A stretch of 64,000 nt of DNA from Mucilaginibacter sp. L196 (GCF_009765905.1 NZ_LMUO01000019.1:456541-520540), one strand, 5' to 3'. Positions 53,709 to 62,404 are shown, numbered from the stretch's first letter. The notes: generated from the sequence alone by a model not told the origin. Made by a program: numbers and translations.

Positions 53709-54758
53709 ATGACTGAAGGTTATTCACCTATTGATAATAGTATTGCCAAAGGAATTGATTTTTTGGAAGAGCACCAGTTACACAACGGCGAGATTATTAA
53801 CTATTTTTCTACCAGCGAAGATTTAAAAACCGATTGCGTAAACTATAGCATCACTTACGCCACTTCCTTCACCTGCCACTCGCTAACTTTTCTTTCAAAA
53901 AATGATAAAGTAAAAAAGATCATCTCCAAAGCAGCCGACTTTTTATACGGGCAGCTTTATTATGGAGTATGGAATTTTTGTGCTAATTATCATCATTTAT
54001 ACAACATTGTCCCTTTTGATGTTGATAGCACTTCACTGGCAGCGTCAGCTGTTCTGGATGCGCTTGGTGGCTACTCAGGTGATAAGGTCACCGCTAAAAT
54101 ATTGCTTGCTAACCGGGATAAAAAGGGGCTGTTTTATACCTGGATAGTGCCGCGCCTGGCGACGACCTATAACAAGCGTTTTCTTAGGATAGCCTCACAT
54201 GTTTTTTTAAGTCCGGTTGAACATACTATATTCTGGAATAAAACCTCCTGCAATTATGCTGACAATGATTTAGGTATAAATGCGAATGTGTTATCGTATT
54301 TAGGCGACATACCGGAAACACAACCCATAATAACCGCAATTAATACTGCCATTTTAGAGAATCGCGAAGCAACTTGCGATAAATGGTATTATAACCCGTT
54401 TGTTATTTACCATTTATTCTCGCGCAATTACTACAAAGGCATCACCAAGCTGGAACCTATACGCCAGCCAATCATTGACAGGATAATTTCCCAAGCTGAG
54501 GACAGTGGTTGCCTTGGCGGAAATTTATTTAATACAGCTTTAGGCGCTTGTGTTTTACAAAATTTTCACCACCAGTCTCCGGTGTTAAATAAAGCAATAC
54601 AGTTTATAATAAAGGCCCAAAATACAAATGGCAGCTGGGAGCGTTGGGCACATTATTATGCAGGTAATATGTATTTATATTTTGGCTCGGAAGAAATTAC
54701 AACTGCTTTTTGCCTAGAAGCCTTAAGCAGATACCGGGATTTATCTGGTAATAACTAA
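53709..54758 (+). CDS. Alpha/alpha-toroid protein, terpene-cyclase/prenyltransferase-like
   Basis: 349 aa of paired helices with repeated aromatic/QW-like ends (GVWNFCANYHHL, NTNGSWERWAHYY), as in the squalene-hopene cyclase/prenyltransferase superfamily. FDVDSTSLAASAVLDALGGY near residue 103 resembles the DxDD-TS/A motif of class II terpene cyclases, with the fourth Asp replaced (DVDS). No signal peptide and no zinc-site pattern of LanC or farnesyltransferase. It heads an operon with an ABC exporter, two glycosyltransferases and a UbiA-like prenyltransferase, which favours a role in making an isoprenoid or other exported metabolite. Enzyme activity is unproven. Confidence 0.6.
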   Translation: MTEGYSPIDNSIAKGIDFLEEHQLHNGEIINYFSTSEDLKTDCVNYSITYATSFTCHSLTFLSKNDKVKKIISKAADFLYGQLYYGVWNFCANYHHLYNIVPFDVDSTSLAASAVLDALGGYSGDKVTAKILLANRDKKGLFYTWIVPRLATTYNKRFLRIASHVFLSPVEHTIFWNKTSCNYADNDLGINANVLSYLGDIPETQPIITAINTAILENREATCDKWYYNPFVIYHLFSRNYYKGITKLEPIRQPIIDRIISQAEDSGCLGGNLFNTALGACVLQNFHHQSPVLNKAIQFIIKAQNTNGSWERWAHYYAGNMYLYFGSEEITTAFCLEALSRYRDLSGNN

Positions 54759-54828
54759 CTGCTATTCTTATATTGAAAAGTATTTCGAATAAAAAATTTA
54801 TCTTATTTAAACTATCGCTGATTAGCAC

Positions 54829-56658
54829 ATGTCCGAAACTAAACGATTAAATGAGATAATTAAAAACTTAAATTTCAGTAAAACATTAAGGCTGATATGG
54901 TCACTTACCCCGGCCTTAACTGCATTAACTTTATTCTTGATATTTGTTGAGAATATTTTCTTTTTGCTTTCTGCTTTTGCGTTCAAGCAATTAATTAACG
55001 CTATATCCCATATTTCAATTCATGGTACTGATAAGGATGGGGCAATAAGGCATTACTTTATATTCAATTTTATTACTGCGCTGCTTTTTATGCTCACCAA
55101 ATCATTTTCAGCGTATATAAGTGAACTACAGGGGGCAAGAGTAAATGAGCATATTGACGATAAAATTCATGGTTGTGCTGTTGAACTCGATCTCGCTTTT
55201 TATGAAAGCCCCGACTACTTTGATACCCTGAAAAGAGCAAAGGACGCAGGCGCTGACCGCCCTGTAGGTATTGTCACTACATTTTTAGGTGTTATAAAAA
55301 ATGCAGCAATGCTTTTAACATTAAGTTATATTATCACGGTTATAAATTGGGGGCTCATTCCGCTATTGATATTATTCCTTATCCCTGCTTTTATAGTACG
55401 TTTACGCCTTGCTAAACAACTACACGCCAGGCGCTTAGTGCAAACACCTTTTGAGCGGCAGGCATCATACATAAGCTCATTAATTGTAGGCGATACCTTA
55501 GCCAAAGAGATACGTGGTTTTGGCTTGGGTAATTACCTTAAAACCAAATATCTGAAAATCAGACTGGGCCTATTGGAAGAAAGGATGCAGATTGTTAAGC
55601 GTGGTGCAATCAATAGCGCAATTACTGATTCTATTGCTACTATAGCTTTCTTTTCATGTATTGGATATGTATGTTACAATGCTTTTTTAGGCAAAATAAG
55701 TGTGGGCGAAATTACTTTGTTTTTGGTGATGTTCCCTCAACTGTTTAATATATTACAGAATATATCGTCTGGAGTATCAAAACTTTATCAGGATAACATA
55801 TTTTTAACACATCTTTTTAAACTATTTGATCTCAGGTCAAACCTTATCGAAACTAATAATCCGGTATCGGTGCCGGTTAGTGATGGCATGACACTGGAAG
55901 TTAAGAATATGTCTTTTACTTACCCGCATTCAACATCTCCTGCTCTTACTAACATCAATTTAATTATACCTGCCGGTAAGCTAACAGCTATTGTGGGTTT
56001 AAATGGGGCAGGGAAAACCACATTGATTAAAATGCTTTGCCGTTTATATGACCCCACTGCCGGCAGCATCCAATTAGGTGAAATTGATATCCGTAATTTT
56101 GACAGCGCTAATTACCGTAAGTGCGTGAGCACTGTTTTCCAGGATTTTGGAAAATATAATGTGAGTGCAGCCGATAATATACGATTTGGTAATATTGATG
56201 ATACCTGCAATGTGGGTGAGATTTCCAAAGCAGCCGAGGCCTCGGGCGCAAATGCTTATATCGATAAGTTCCCTGATAAATATGAAACTATAATGGGGCG
56301 CCTGTTTGAAAATGGGCGTGAAATAAGTATTGGGCAATGGCAAAAGCTGGCTATTGCGCGTGCAATATACAGCCCGTCAAAATTTATTATTTTAGATGAA
56401 GCCACCAGCGCTTTGGATGCAAAATCAGAAAAAGAACTATTTGAAACTTTAAGGGATAATATCGGTAACAGGGGTGCTTTGATTATCAGTCACCGCCTGT
56501 CGGCTGTGCAGCATGCTGATTATATTTATGTAATGACCGACGGGCAAGTAACGCAGGCGGGTACACATCAGCAACTTATTGAAATGGATGGCGATTATGC
56601 CAATTTGTTCAAAAAAACCAAAAAGCAGTTTGCGCAAAGTAATAATTATGAAAACTGA
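54829..56658 (+). CDS. ABC exporter, fused membrane and ATPase domains
   Basis: 609 aa half-transporter. The membrane domain (residues ~20-335) has six helices (TALTLFLIFVENIFFLLSAF first). The ATPase (~350-600) has Walker A VGLNGAGKTTLIK near 389, Q loop VFQDFGKY, Walker B FIILDEATSALD near 518 and H loop ISHRLSA near 553. The signature reads EISIGQWQKLAIARA, with ISIGQ for LSGGQ, a variant known in peptide and lipid exporters of this type. It works as a dimer to export a substrate. Its gene is followed by GT4 with an 11-base overlap, so its cargo is probably the product of this operon. Confidence 0.92.
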   Translation: MSETKRLNEIIKNLNFSKTLRLIWSLTPALTALTLFLIFVENIFFLLSAFAFKQLINAISHISIHGTDKDGAIRHYFIFNFITALLFMLTKSFSAYISELQGARVNEHIDDKIHGCAVELDLAFYESPDYFDTLKRAKDAGADRPVGIVTTFLGVIKNAAMLLTLSYIITVINWGLIPLLILFLIPAFIVRLRLAKQLHARRLVQTPFERQASYISSLIVGDTLAKEIRGFGLGNYLKTKYLKIRLGLLEERMQIVKRGAINSAITDSIATIAFFSCIGYVCYNAFLGKISVGEITLFLVMFPQLFNILQNISSGVSKLYQDNIFLTHLFKLFDLRSNLIETNNPVSVPVSDGMTLEVKNMSFTYPHSTSPALTNINLIIPAGKLTAIVGLNGAGKTTLIKMLCRLYDPTAGSIQLGEIDIRNFDSANYRKCVSTVFQDFGKYNVSAADNIRFGNIDDTCNVGEISKAAEASGANAYIDKFPDKYETIMGRLFENGREISIGQWQKLAIARAIYSPSKFIILDEATSALDAKSEKELFETLRDNIGNRGALIISHRLSAVQHADYIYVMTDGQVTQAGTHQQLIEMDGDYANLFKKTKKQFAQSNNYEN

Positions 56659-57841
56659 GCAAGATCATATCGACTTTAAAAAGAAAAAAATTGCTATCGT
56701 AACCAGTTGTGACGAAGATTGGGGCGGCTCGGAAGAATTGTGGGGTAAAAGTATTGCTTACTTTATTGAGGCAAATTATGCTGTTACAGTTTATAAAAAT
56801 ACAATAAACTTTCAGCACCCTGAGTTTATTAAGCTGGCAAATACTGGTGTTGATTTAATAGAATTAAAACAACCGGTCATAAAAAAAACATACGCCACCC
56901 GTTTGCGCGATAAGTTAAAAAGAATTGCAAGGGGTGCGGCAGGAAAAAGGGATTTCCCAAAAACTGTCCATGCTTTCACAAAAAAACTTATCAATAGCCA
57001 GCCCAACCTGGTTATTGTATCGCAGGGGATAAATTTTGATGGATTAATGTACGCGGCGCTGTGCCTGCTGCAAAATATCCCATACATAATTATATCACAA
57101 AAGGCTGTTGACTTTTACTGGCCGCGTAAAAACGACAGGGCGCATATGGCTAATGCATTTAAAAATGCATTACATTGCTTTTTTGTATCAAAACATAACC
57201 TAGTTTTAACAGAAGAGCAGTTTGGCTTCAGGTTTAATAATGCGTCAGTAATCCAAAATCCAAATAAAGTTAAAGCTGTTGAACCCTATCCGGATGATAC
57301 CAACGGGATACGCTTAGCCTGTGTTGGCCGCTTATTTATACTTGACAAAGGACAGGACATTTTATTGAGGATTATGACCAAACCCAAATGGCGGGAACGA
57401 AATATCTCTATTTCATTTATAGGCAGTGGTATTGATGAAGCTGGCTTAAAAGATATGGCCAGGTTACTCGATATAAAAAACGTTAAATTTACTGGTTTTG
57501 TAGATGATATAACCACCGTTTGTAAACAACACCATGCTTTTATACAACCATCGCGTAGCGAAGGATTACCGCTTGCCATAGTTGAGGCCATGGCAGCAGG
57601 CAGGCCCGTTATTGCAAGTAAAGCTGGCGGAAATGCTGAAATTATACAAGATGGTGTAACAGGATATATCGGCCATGCTAATGAGGATGATTTTGATGAA
57701 GCAATGGAAAAGGCCTGGAAAAATCGCCATAATTGGCAAGCAATGGGTTTAGCAGCGGCTAATCATATTACTAAAACTATCTCTCTTTGCCCCGAGGCTG
57801 AATTTATTAAAAAAGTGATCACTCTTATTGATTTCAATTAG
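56648..57841 (+). CDS. Glycosyltransferase family 4
   Basis: I start at ATG 56648, overlapping the ABC gene by 11 bases. The ~397-aa GT-B enzyme opens KIAIVTSCDEDWGGSEELWG, with the GGSE acceptor-side loop. Its donor half (from ~215) has LACVGRLFILDKGQDILL, then HHAFIQPSRSEGLPLAIVEA with MAAGRPVIA, the GT4 E-x7-E-type signature. It transfers sugar from a nucleotide sugar, with retention. Cytoplasmic. Together with the GT2 gene downstream it glycosylates the unknown product of this operon or builds a cell-surface glycan. Confidence 0.9.
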   Translation: MKTEQDHIDFKKKKIAIVTSCDEDWGGSEELWGKSIAYFIEANYAVTVYKNTINFQHPEFIKLANTGVDLIELKQPVIKKTYATRLRDKLKRIARGAAGKRDFPKTVHAFTKKLINSQPNLVIVSQGINFDGLMYAALCLLQNIPYIIISQKAVDFYWPRKNDRAHMANAFKNALHCFFVSKHNLVLTEEQFGFRFNNASVIQNPNKVKAVEPYPDDTNGIRLACVGRLFILDKGQDILLRIMTKPKWRERNISISFIGSGIDEAGLKDMARLLDIKNVKFTGFVDDITTVCKQHHAFIQPSRSEGLPLAIVEAMAAGRPVIASKAGGNAEIIQDGVTGYIGHANEDDFDEAMEKAWKNRHNWQAMGLAAANHITKTISLCPEAEFIKKVITLIDFN

Positions 57842-57975
57842 TACTTTACTTACTAAATCCTGTAGGAAAAATGTTTTTTTTAGCTATTTTAGTACCGTTG
57901 CCATTTGTAACAAACCCGATATATTGAGAAGCACAATCGGTGCAGAATATCAATATATACAGAAACTATAATTTA

Positions 57976-59022
57976 ATGTATACTGTTAGCCCTATACCTT
58001 TAATATCTGTTATTATCCCAACGTATAATCGCGCATCAATACTGAGCAAGGCCATTGAAAGCGTACTTAACCAAACTTACACTAACATACAGCTTATAGT
58101 TGTGGACGATGGTTCAGAAGATAATACCGAAGAACTTGTTAAAAGCTTTTATGGAATTGAATATCTCTTACAACCTCATAGTGGGCAGGGTAAAGCTCGA
58201 AATACTGGCTTAAAACATGCTAAAGGAAAGTATGTAGCTTCGTTGGACTCTGACGATACGTGGAACCCTACGTTTCTGGAAACCTGCCTATCAATATTGG
58301 AACAGGAAGAATTTGATTTTGTATTTACCAATTGGGTACAGGTTATTAATAAAAACCAGGGCTTCGATTTTTTTAAAACTTCAGGTTTGTTAACTCCCTA
58401 TTTAAAAAAAAGCAAAAACGGCTGGGTAATGCTATCCAATACAGAATTAAGGCAACTATATATTAATGCATGCCCGTCACCCTCATCATCACTTGTTATT
58501 CGTCGTTCATCAATAATAACAGGCTGGAATGAGGATCTCCATATAGCTGATGATTGGTGCTTATTATTAGATATAATATTGAAAAGGGAATGTAAAGCTG
58601 CGTTTACTTTGCAACGTTTATGGTTTAAACATATAGATGGAAAGAATATATATGATGGACGGAATTATTTTGAAGTGCTTGAGCAGCTTTATATCAAAGA
58701 CTTTAATAAAATTATAGAGATTTACAGCGATAGGCTCACCAAAAAAGAAATAAAAGAGGTGAAATTTATAATTGCGCGCAATATTTATAGATATACAATA
58801 AACCGGATGATTAATAGAGTTAATGTAGCGGAGAGTATTACTATGTTTAAACGCGCGTTTAGTTTTGCCCCTTTTTTATTATTTGCTGTATTGTATAAAA
58901 TGTCTACTAAAAAGGCGAAGAAAATATTGGGTAAATACATTGAAGGAAAAAAACAAAACACATTAGAATTAATAAACATTTCTGAATTACAGCAACAGTT
59001 AATGCCATCGTGCATAGATTAA
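57976..59022 (+). CDS. Glycosyltransferase family 2
   Basis: I prefer ATG 57976 (MYTVSPIPLISVIIPTYNRA) to the upstream GTG at 57940. 348 aa. The GT-A fold is clear: SVIIPTYNRASILSKAIESV, VVDDGSEDNTEEL (first Asp site), GKARNTGLKHAKGKYVASLD with SDDTW as the DxD site (~90), and DDWCLLLDI as the likely catalytic base region. The C-terminal ~100 residues are basic and helical, with one weak hydrophobic stretch that may associate with membrane. The stop abuts the next start with no gap. Confidence 0.9.
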   Translation: MYTVSPIPLISVIIPTYNRASILSKAIESVLNQTYTNIQLIVVDDGSEDNTEELVKSFYGIEYLLQPHSGQGKARNTGLKHAKGKYVASLDSDDTWNPTFLETCLSILEQEEFDFVFTNWVQVINKNQGFDFFKTSGLLTPYLKKSKNGWVMLSNTELRQLYINACPSPSSSLVIRRSSIITGWNEDLHIADDWCLLLDIILKRECKAAFTLQRLWFKHIDGKNIYDGRNYFEVLEQLYIKDFNKIIEIYSDRLTKKEIKEVKFIIARNIYRYTINRMINRVNVAESITMFKRAFSFAPFLLFAVLYKMSTKKAKKILGKYIEGKKQNTLELINISELQQQLMPSCID

Positions 59023-60045
59023 ATGTTTACTTATTTGAACATTAGAAAAATATCACGGGTTCAAGATTGGTGGGGATATAAGCTGTCCCTTTTCCTGGCA
59101 ATAGCTTATGCCACAATGCTAATTATCAACGTGAATTTTTTTCAGATCGGTTATTGGGTATTGATATTGCTAACGTCACTCATAATTGGGGCTGCCTATG
59201 TAAGTATTATAAATGATATCACAGACATAAAACATGACCATGCCGCAGGTAAAAGCAATTATATGGCTAACCTCTCATTATCCACCCGCTTAGCTCTTGC
59301 CGCATTTTGTGTGATAACCGGCGGGATATTTATGTGTGCTTTTTATTCTGATAAGATATCGTTATGCCTGTACATTATGTCGTGGGTAGCATTCAGTCTT
59401 TATTCAATACCACCTGTACGCTTAAAAACTAAAGGCATATGGGGTGTATTTGCTGATGCCTGCGGAGCTCATCTTTTTCCAAGTTGCCTCATCATCGCAT
59501 CACTTTATCACTTCATGGCAAAGCCTGTAAATTGGCTATGGTTTACAACTGTAGCTATATGGGCATTAATGCTGGGTCTGCGTGGGATACTATCACATCA
59601 GTTTGATGACCGCCAAAAAGATATAGCTGCGGGTGTAAACACCTATGCAAGTAAAATTGAGCCCAACAGCTTTAAAATCAAGGCGAAATTATTAATAATC
59701 ATTGAATTGGCGGCATTGGCGCTAATGCTTATAATTATTAAGAATGCGTTTATAACAGCATTTTTACTGCTATACGTAAGCTATGCTTTATTGCGCTACA
59801 GGCTGTATAAAACCCGCGTGATTATTATAATCCTTAATGAAAAAAAAAATTACCGGGTTTTAATGAACGAATACTATCAAGTATTTTTCCCTATATCAGT
59901 ATTACTTTACATTGCTATTCATCAACCTTATGGCTGGATACTATTGTTATTACACATTATTGTATTCCATAAAATAATGTACCTAACTTTTAATGAGGTT
60001 TTTACAATTAATACATTCCGCCGTTTTATTCAATATATTAAGTAA
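59023..60045 (+). CDS. UbiA-like membrane prenyltransferase
   Basis: 340 aa with about 8-9 membrane segments. Two Asp-rich sites occur at the places expected for the UbiA fold: NDITDIKHDHAAGK near residue 63 (NDxxDxxxD) and HQFDDRQKDIAAG near residue 193 (DDxxxD..G). UbiA enzymes join a prenyl diphosphate to an aromatic or sugar-phosphate acceptor at the membrane. ATG follows directly on the GT2 stop. With the toroid protein at 53709 it points to an isoprenoid step in this operon. The acceptor is unknown. Confidence 0.8.
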   Translation: MFTYLNIRKISRVQDWWGYKLSLFLAIAYATMLIINVNFFQIGYWVLILLTSLIIGAAYVSIINDITDIKHDHAAGKSNYMANLSLSTRLALAAFCVITGGIFMCAFYSDKISLCLYIMSWVAFSLYSIPPVRLKTKGIWGVFADACGAHLFPSCLIIASLYHFMAKPVNWLWFTTVAIWALMLGLRGILSHQFDDRQKDIAAGVNTYASKIEPNSFKIKAKLLIIIELAALALMLIIIKNAFITAFLLLYVSYALLRYRLYKTRVIIIILNEKKNYRVLMNEYYQVFFPISVLLYIAIHQPYGWILLLLHIIVFHKIMYLTFNEVFTINTFRRFIQYIK

Positions 60046-60083
60046 CGCTATCTTGTTTAACATCAGGAAACTGACCTTGATAG

Positions 60084-61022
60084 CTAATCAAGCAAGTATT
60101 CTGAAAAATACTGCACATACAATGGATTATCACGCAAATGTGCAGCGCATTTTCCGGCATCATTGTTTCTTCTGTAATACTTTAGTAATTCCGGAGAAAT
60201 ATCTTCAGAGTTAAATGTGCGTCCTGGTTTAACTCTATCTAATAGTTTAGCGGTTTTTTTTAACTTATTATTATTATAAAGTAACCACTTCCCATACTTT
60301 CGAAAACCAGCATTGTATACTCTTTTTCCAAAAGGAGACAAGCTTCGTGAAATTATTGAAGATATCCGGGGATACCAATATATTTCCAAGGCTGACAAGG
60401 ACTCATGTACCTTGCCAATAGAGATTTTAGCAGGTAACATATTTAAACGATCCTCGATAATTGATAAAAATTGCGCCTGGTCATCCCGCAGTAGCTCGTA
60501 AGGCAATACGATTACATTTTGTTTTCCGAAAGCCTTTTCATATATATCTATTAATAACGAATAATTTAATCCCCCGCCATCTTCAGTAAATCCAACTTTA
60601 GTAAAATCCTTTATACTTAAAGTTCCGCCATGCCTTATATATTCTGAATAACCTGATGTTATAATTTCTTTAAACCCCCGGGTGATAATTAAAATTTTGC
60701 CATCGGGATATAGCGAACTTAATATTTCACAAACATTTTTTTGAGCCTGTTCTTTAGATATTAAATCAGCTAAGTTCTGTTCGCCGCTATTAATAGTCGT
60801 ACCTGAAACAAGGCTTGGTATGGATAATTCTTCGCCGCTTGTTACAAAATATTTAATATCCCGACCTTTTTGATCGGCAGCTAAACGTGAAATTTCATAT
60901 GTATTATAAAACCCGGCTAACCCGTTGGGTGAATAATGCATTTGAGGGTGTAAACTAAACCATTCCTGTAAAAATGTGGATCCGGTTTTGGGGAAACCGA
61001 TGTGAATAAGATGATTGGGCAT
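60084..61022 (-). CDS. Sulfotransferase family protein (P-loop, PAPS-type)
   Basis: 312 aa, no signal peptide. The PAPS-binding loop is IHIGFPKTGSTFLQEWF (residues ~6-22) and the 3'-phosphate site is LIITRGFKEIITSGYSEY near residue 120. The rest (YEKAFGKQNVIVLPYELLRD, then helices) fits the Sulfotransfer_3-like type seen in glycan and lipid sulfation. It is convergent with the UbiA-like gene (38 bases apart), so it is not in that operon but may modify the same product. It is the second PAPS-type sulfotransferase in the window; the first is at 22726. Confidence 0.8.
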   Translation of the reverse strand: MPNHLIHIGFPKTGSTFLQEWFSLHPQMHYSPNGLAGFYNTYEISRLAADQKGRDIKYFVTSGEELSIPSLVSGTTINSGEQNLADLISKEQAQKNVCEILSSLYPDGKILIITRGFKEIITSGYSEYIRHGGTLSIKDFTKVGFTEDGGGLNYSLLIDIYEKAFGKQNVIVLPYELLRDDQAQFLSIIEDRLNMLPAKISIGKVHESLSALEIYWYPRISSIISRSLSPFGKRVYNAGFRKYGKWLLYNNNKLKKTAKLLDRVKPGRTFNSEDISPELLKYYRRNNDAGKCAAHLRDNPLYVQYFSEYLLD

Positions 61023-61142
61023 TAAAATATATTAATAATTAAAGAGTATAGTAATGGTTGTAATTTACTAAGTAATTAGATTTTTGCATGCAAATCATGT
61101 GTTTTTGTGAAAGATAAGGTGCTTAACTGGATATTCCGCTGA

Positions 61143-61232
61143 TATAGCAAAGGTACTTACCGGGTAATTATTGAAGGAATTGATGTTGATGGCAACATTG
61201 CCCGGCAGGTTTACCGCTACAAAGTGCAGTAA
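61143..61232 (+). pseudogene. C-terminal relic of a surface or receptor protein
   Basis: The frame YSKGTYRVIIEGIDVDGNIA then RQVYRYKVQ-stop follows directly after an in-frame TGA. It resembles the very end of large Bacteroidota receptor/macroglobulin-like proteins (G-Y-R-V-x-x-E-G-x-D-x-x-G pattern). Only 29 codons remain, followed by an excellent terminator, which suggests that a real gene once ended here. Confidence 0.45.
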
Positions 61233-61243
61233 TAAACTCAATA

Positions 61244-61280
61244 AAAAAGGCATCCGAAACTTAAATCCGGATGCCTTTTT
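61244..61280 (+). terminator. Rho-independent terminator (bidirectional look)
   Basis: AAAAAGGCATCCG/CGGATGCCTTTTT: a perfect 13-bp stem with A-run before and T-run after. It lies 11 bases past the relic gene end at 61232 and probably belonged to that gene. Confidence 0.85.
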
Positions 61281-61377
61281 ACTTATATTGTAGTTGGAAT
61301 TAGCTTAAACGCATTTTAAGCTTCCTTTATTTACTTACAAAGGGTTATAAGAACAGCAGGTTAAAAGACCTGAAGAA

Positions 61378-61560
61378 ACTCGAACCGTAAAATCGTAGCT
61401 TAAATGATTGATGTTCTAAATTCAGCCTAAATAAAAAGGTTCGAACTAAGGTTTTGATCCAAAGTGCACGGATAACTAATTATTAATTAGCAAGTTGTAG
61501 GTGTAAAAAACAAGACAATCGAAAAAGATTGTCTTGTTAAGTGCTCCCGACGAGATTCGA
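61378..61560 (+). repeat. tRNA-Arg 3'-flank repeat, copy 3 (the intact locus)
   Basis: This is the flank of the living tRNA-Arg gene. Its outer part (ACTCGAACCGTAAAATCGTA, then GCTTAAATGATT ... TTCAGCCTAAA ... GGTTCGAACTAAGG) matches 25551-25640. Its inner part (GTTGTAGGTGT ... GTTAAGTGCTCCCGAC) matches 3889-3956 and 25681-25735. The first ~19 bases within the tRNA (61542-61560) are its 3' end. See the linked findings. Confidence 0.7.
61509..61538 (-). terminator. Terminator of tRNA-Arg
   Basis: AACAAGACAATC/GATTGTCTTGTT, a 12-bp perfect stem with a 6-base loop, begins 4 bases after the tRNA 3' end on the minus strand and is followed there by TTTTTTACAC, a classic U-tract. Confidence 0.9.
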
Positions 61561-61613
61561 ACTCATATCGATGGTACCGGAAACCATAATTCTATCCGTT
61601 GAACTACGGGAGC
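61542..61613 (-). tRNA. tRNA-Arg, anticodon CCG
   Basis: 72 bases on the minus strand fold as a full cloverleaf. Acceptor GCTCCCG/CGGGAGC plus discriminator A; D arm GTTC-AACGGATA-GAAT; anticodon arm ATGGT-TTCCGGT-ACCAT with anticodon CCG (reads CGG); 4-base variable loop; T arm ATGAG-TTCGAAT-CTCGT. CCA is not encoded. A promoter-like TATATTTG lies just upstream (61623-61630) and a perfect terminator just downstream. Its 3' end is repeated, decayed, at two other sites in the window. Confidence 0.97.
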
Positions 61614-61622
61614 AATGTTGCG

Positions 61623-61630
61623 CAAATATA
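61623..61630 (-). promoter_or_regulatory. -7 promoter element of tRNA-Arg
   Basis: On the minus strand TATATTTG, 9 bases before the tRNA 5' end, fits the Bacteroidota -7 consensus TAnnTTTG. A clear -33 TTTG at the right distance is not seen. Confidence 0.55.
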
Positions 61631-61878
61631 GAAAATTGGTAAAGTATTTATAGACCTGCTTTACGAATTATAGGCTACAGCATCAATAATAATATTATTA
61701 TAACTAAAGTGAGCCGATAATTCCGCATTCAGATGTTTTGATGTAATAAGCTTTCTTGAATAATGTATTGCATGGAATCCGTTTTTTTTAGCGAGATTGG
61801 TATTGTCAAAATTTAATAATGACATGGCCTAAGCCGAAAAGCCAAAAATAGAGTAGGTAGAAAACAAACCTTATCACA
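61631..61878. other. Gene-free spacer before the AidA/PixA-like gene
   Basis: About 250 bases without a recognisable gene. It contains CTTTACGAATTA (61661-61672), matching CTTTACGAATTG in repeat copy 1 just beyond the tRNA remnant there. The leader AGAAAACAAACCTTATCACA directly before ATG 61879 nearly repeats the leader of the gene at 63760. Confidence 0.4.
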
Positions 61879-62349
61879 ATGGATTTAACAACAAAAGGCA
61901 TCGTCTTAATTCAAATTGCAACCTATATTAATTTGGATATGCTCGAAATGGACTACCCAGACCCAATTAGGGACAAACAAAATGCAACTGTAATAGCGTC
62001 GGGTAGAGCGTCTATGACCTGCACCGGCTCTCGTGGCATTGTAAGGGGCCAGAAAAGCTGGAGCCTGGAGTTTGAAGCAGAGCCAGGCGATATAGTTTCA
62101 TTTAGCTCCGTAATAACGTCTGATAGTCGCGCCTATACTGCAAGTATTTACAGTCTAGGGAATCCTTCAGATAGAAGTATATTTAGTGGAGAAGATACGA
62201 AAAAAGATTCAATTGAATTGAAAGTGCAAAGTTATGGATCCACAATTTTAACGCCTTCATTTGGCCTATACACAAAGGATGTTGGTGGAAAACCGAAAGA
62301 TTTAATCGGATATTTTTATTTCGGTTCCGGCATTATGGTTCGCTATTAA
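61879..62349 (+). CDS. AidA/PixA-family inclusion-body-like protein
   Basis: 156 aa, no signal peptide. The layout fits the AidA/PixA family of small beta-sandwich proteins: an N-terminal IQIATYINLDMLEMDYPDP, a central LEFEAEPGDIVSFSSV strand (family G-D-x-[IV]-x-[WF]), ILTPSFGLYTKD before the end, and a final LIGYFYF strand. PixA forms protein crystals in Photorhabdus and AidA is quorum-regulated in Ralstonia and Burkholderia, but the biochemical role is unknown. Identification is by pattern only. A strong bidirectional hairpin follows. Confidence 0.6.
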   Translation: MDLTTKGIVLIQIATYINLDMLEMDYPDPIRDKQNATVIASGRASMTCTGSRGIVRGQKSWSLEFEAEPGDIVSFSSVITSDSRAYTASIYSLGNPSDRSIFSGEDTKKDSIELKVQSYGSTILTPSFGLYTKDVGGKPKDLIGYFYFGSGIMVRY

Positions 62350-62362
62350 TGCAGTTGTCAAT

Positions 62363-62404
62363 AATGTACTTACCTGACTTTAGTTTAAGTTAGGTAAGTA
62401 CATT
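62363..62404. terminator. Bidirectional terminator between the AidA-like gene and ychF
   Basis: AATGTACTTACCTGAC pairs with GTTAGGTAAGTACATT in a 16-bp stem (one G-T wobble) with a 10-base loop. It lies between two convergent genes, 14 bases past the first stop. Confidence 0.8.

Noticed and set aside
53709..54758. A LanC-type lanthipeptide cyclase beside an ABC exporter.
   Set aside because: The Cys-Cys-His zinc ligands of LanC are absent and no precursor peptide or dehydratase gene is nearby.
3889..61613. A complete integrative conjugative element.
   Set aside because: No integrase, relaxase, conjugation or excision genes are visible; only repeat scars and core-like genes such as glnII and amtB lie between.
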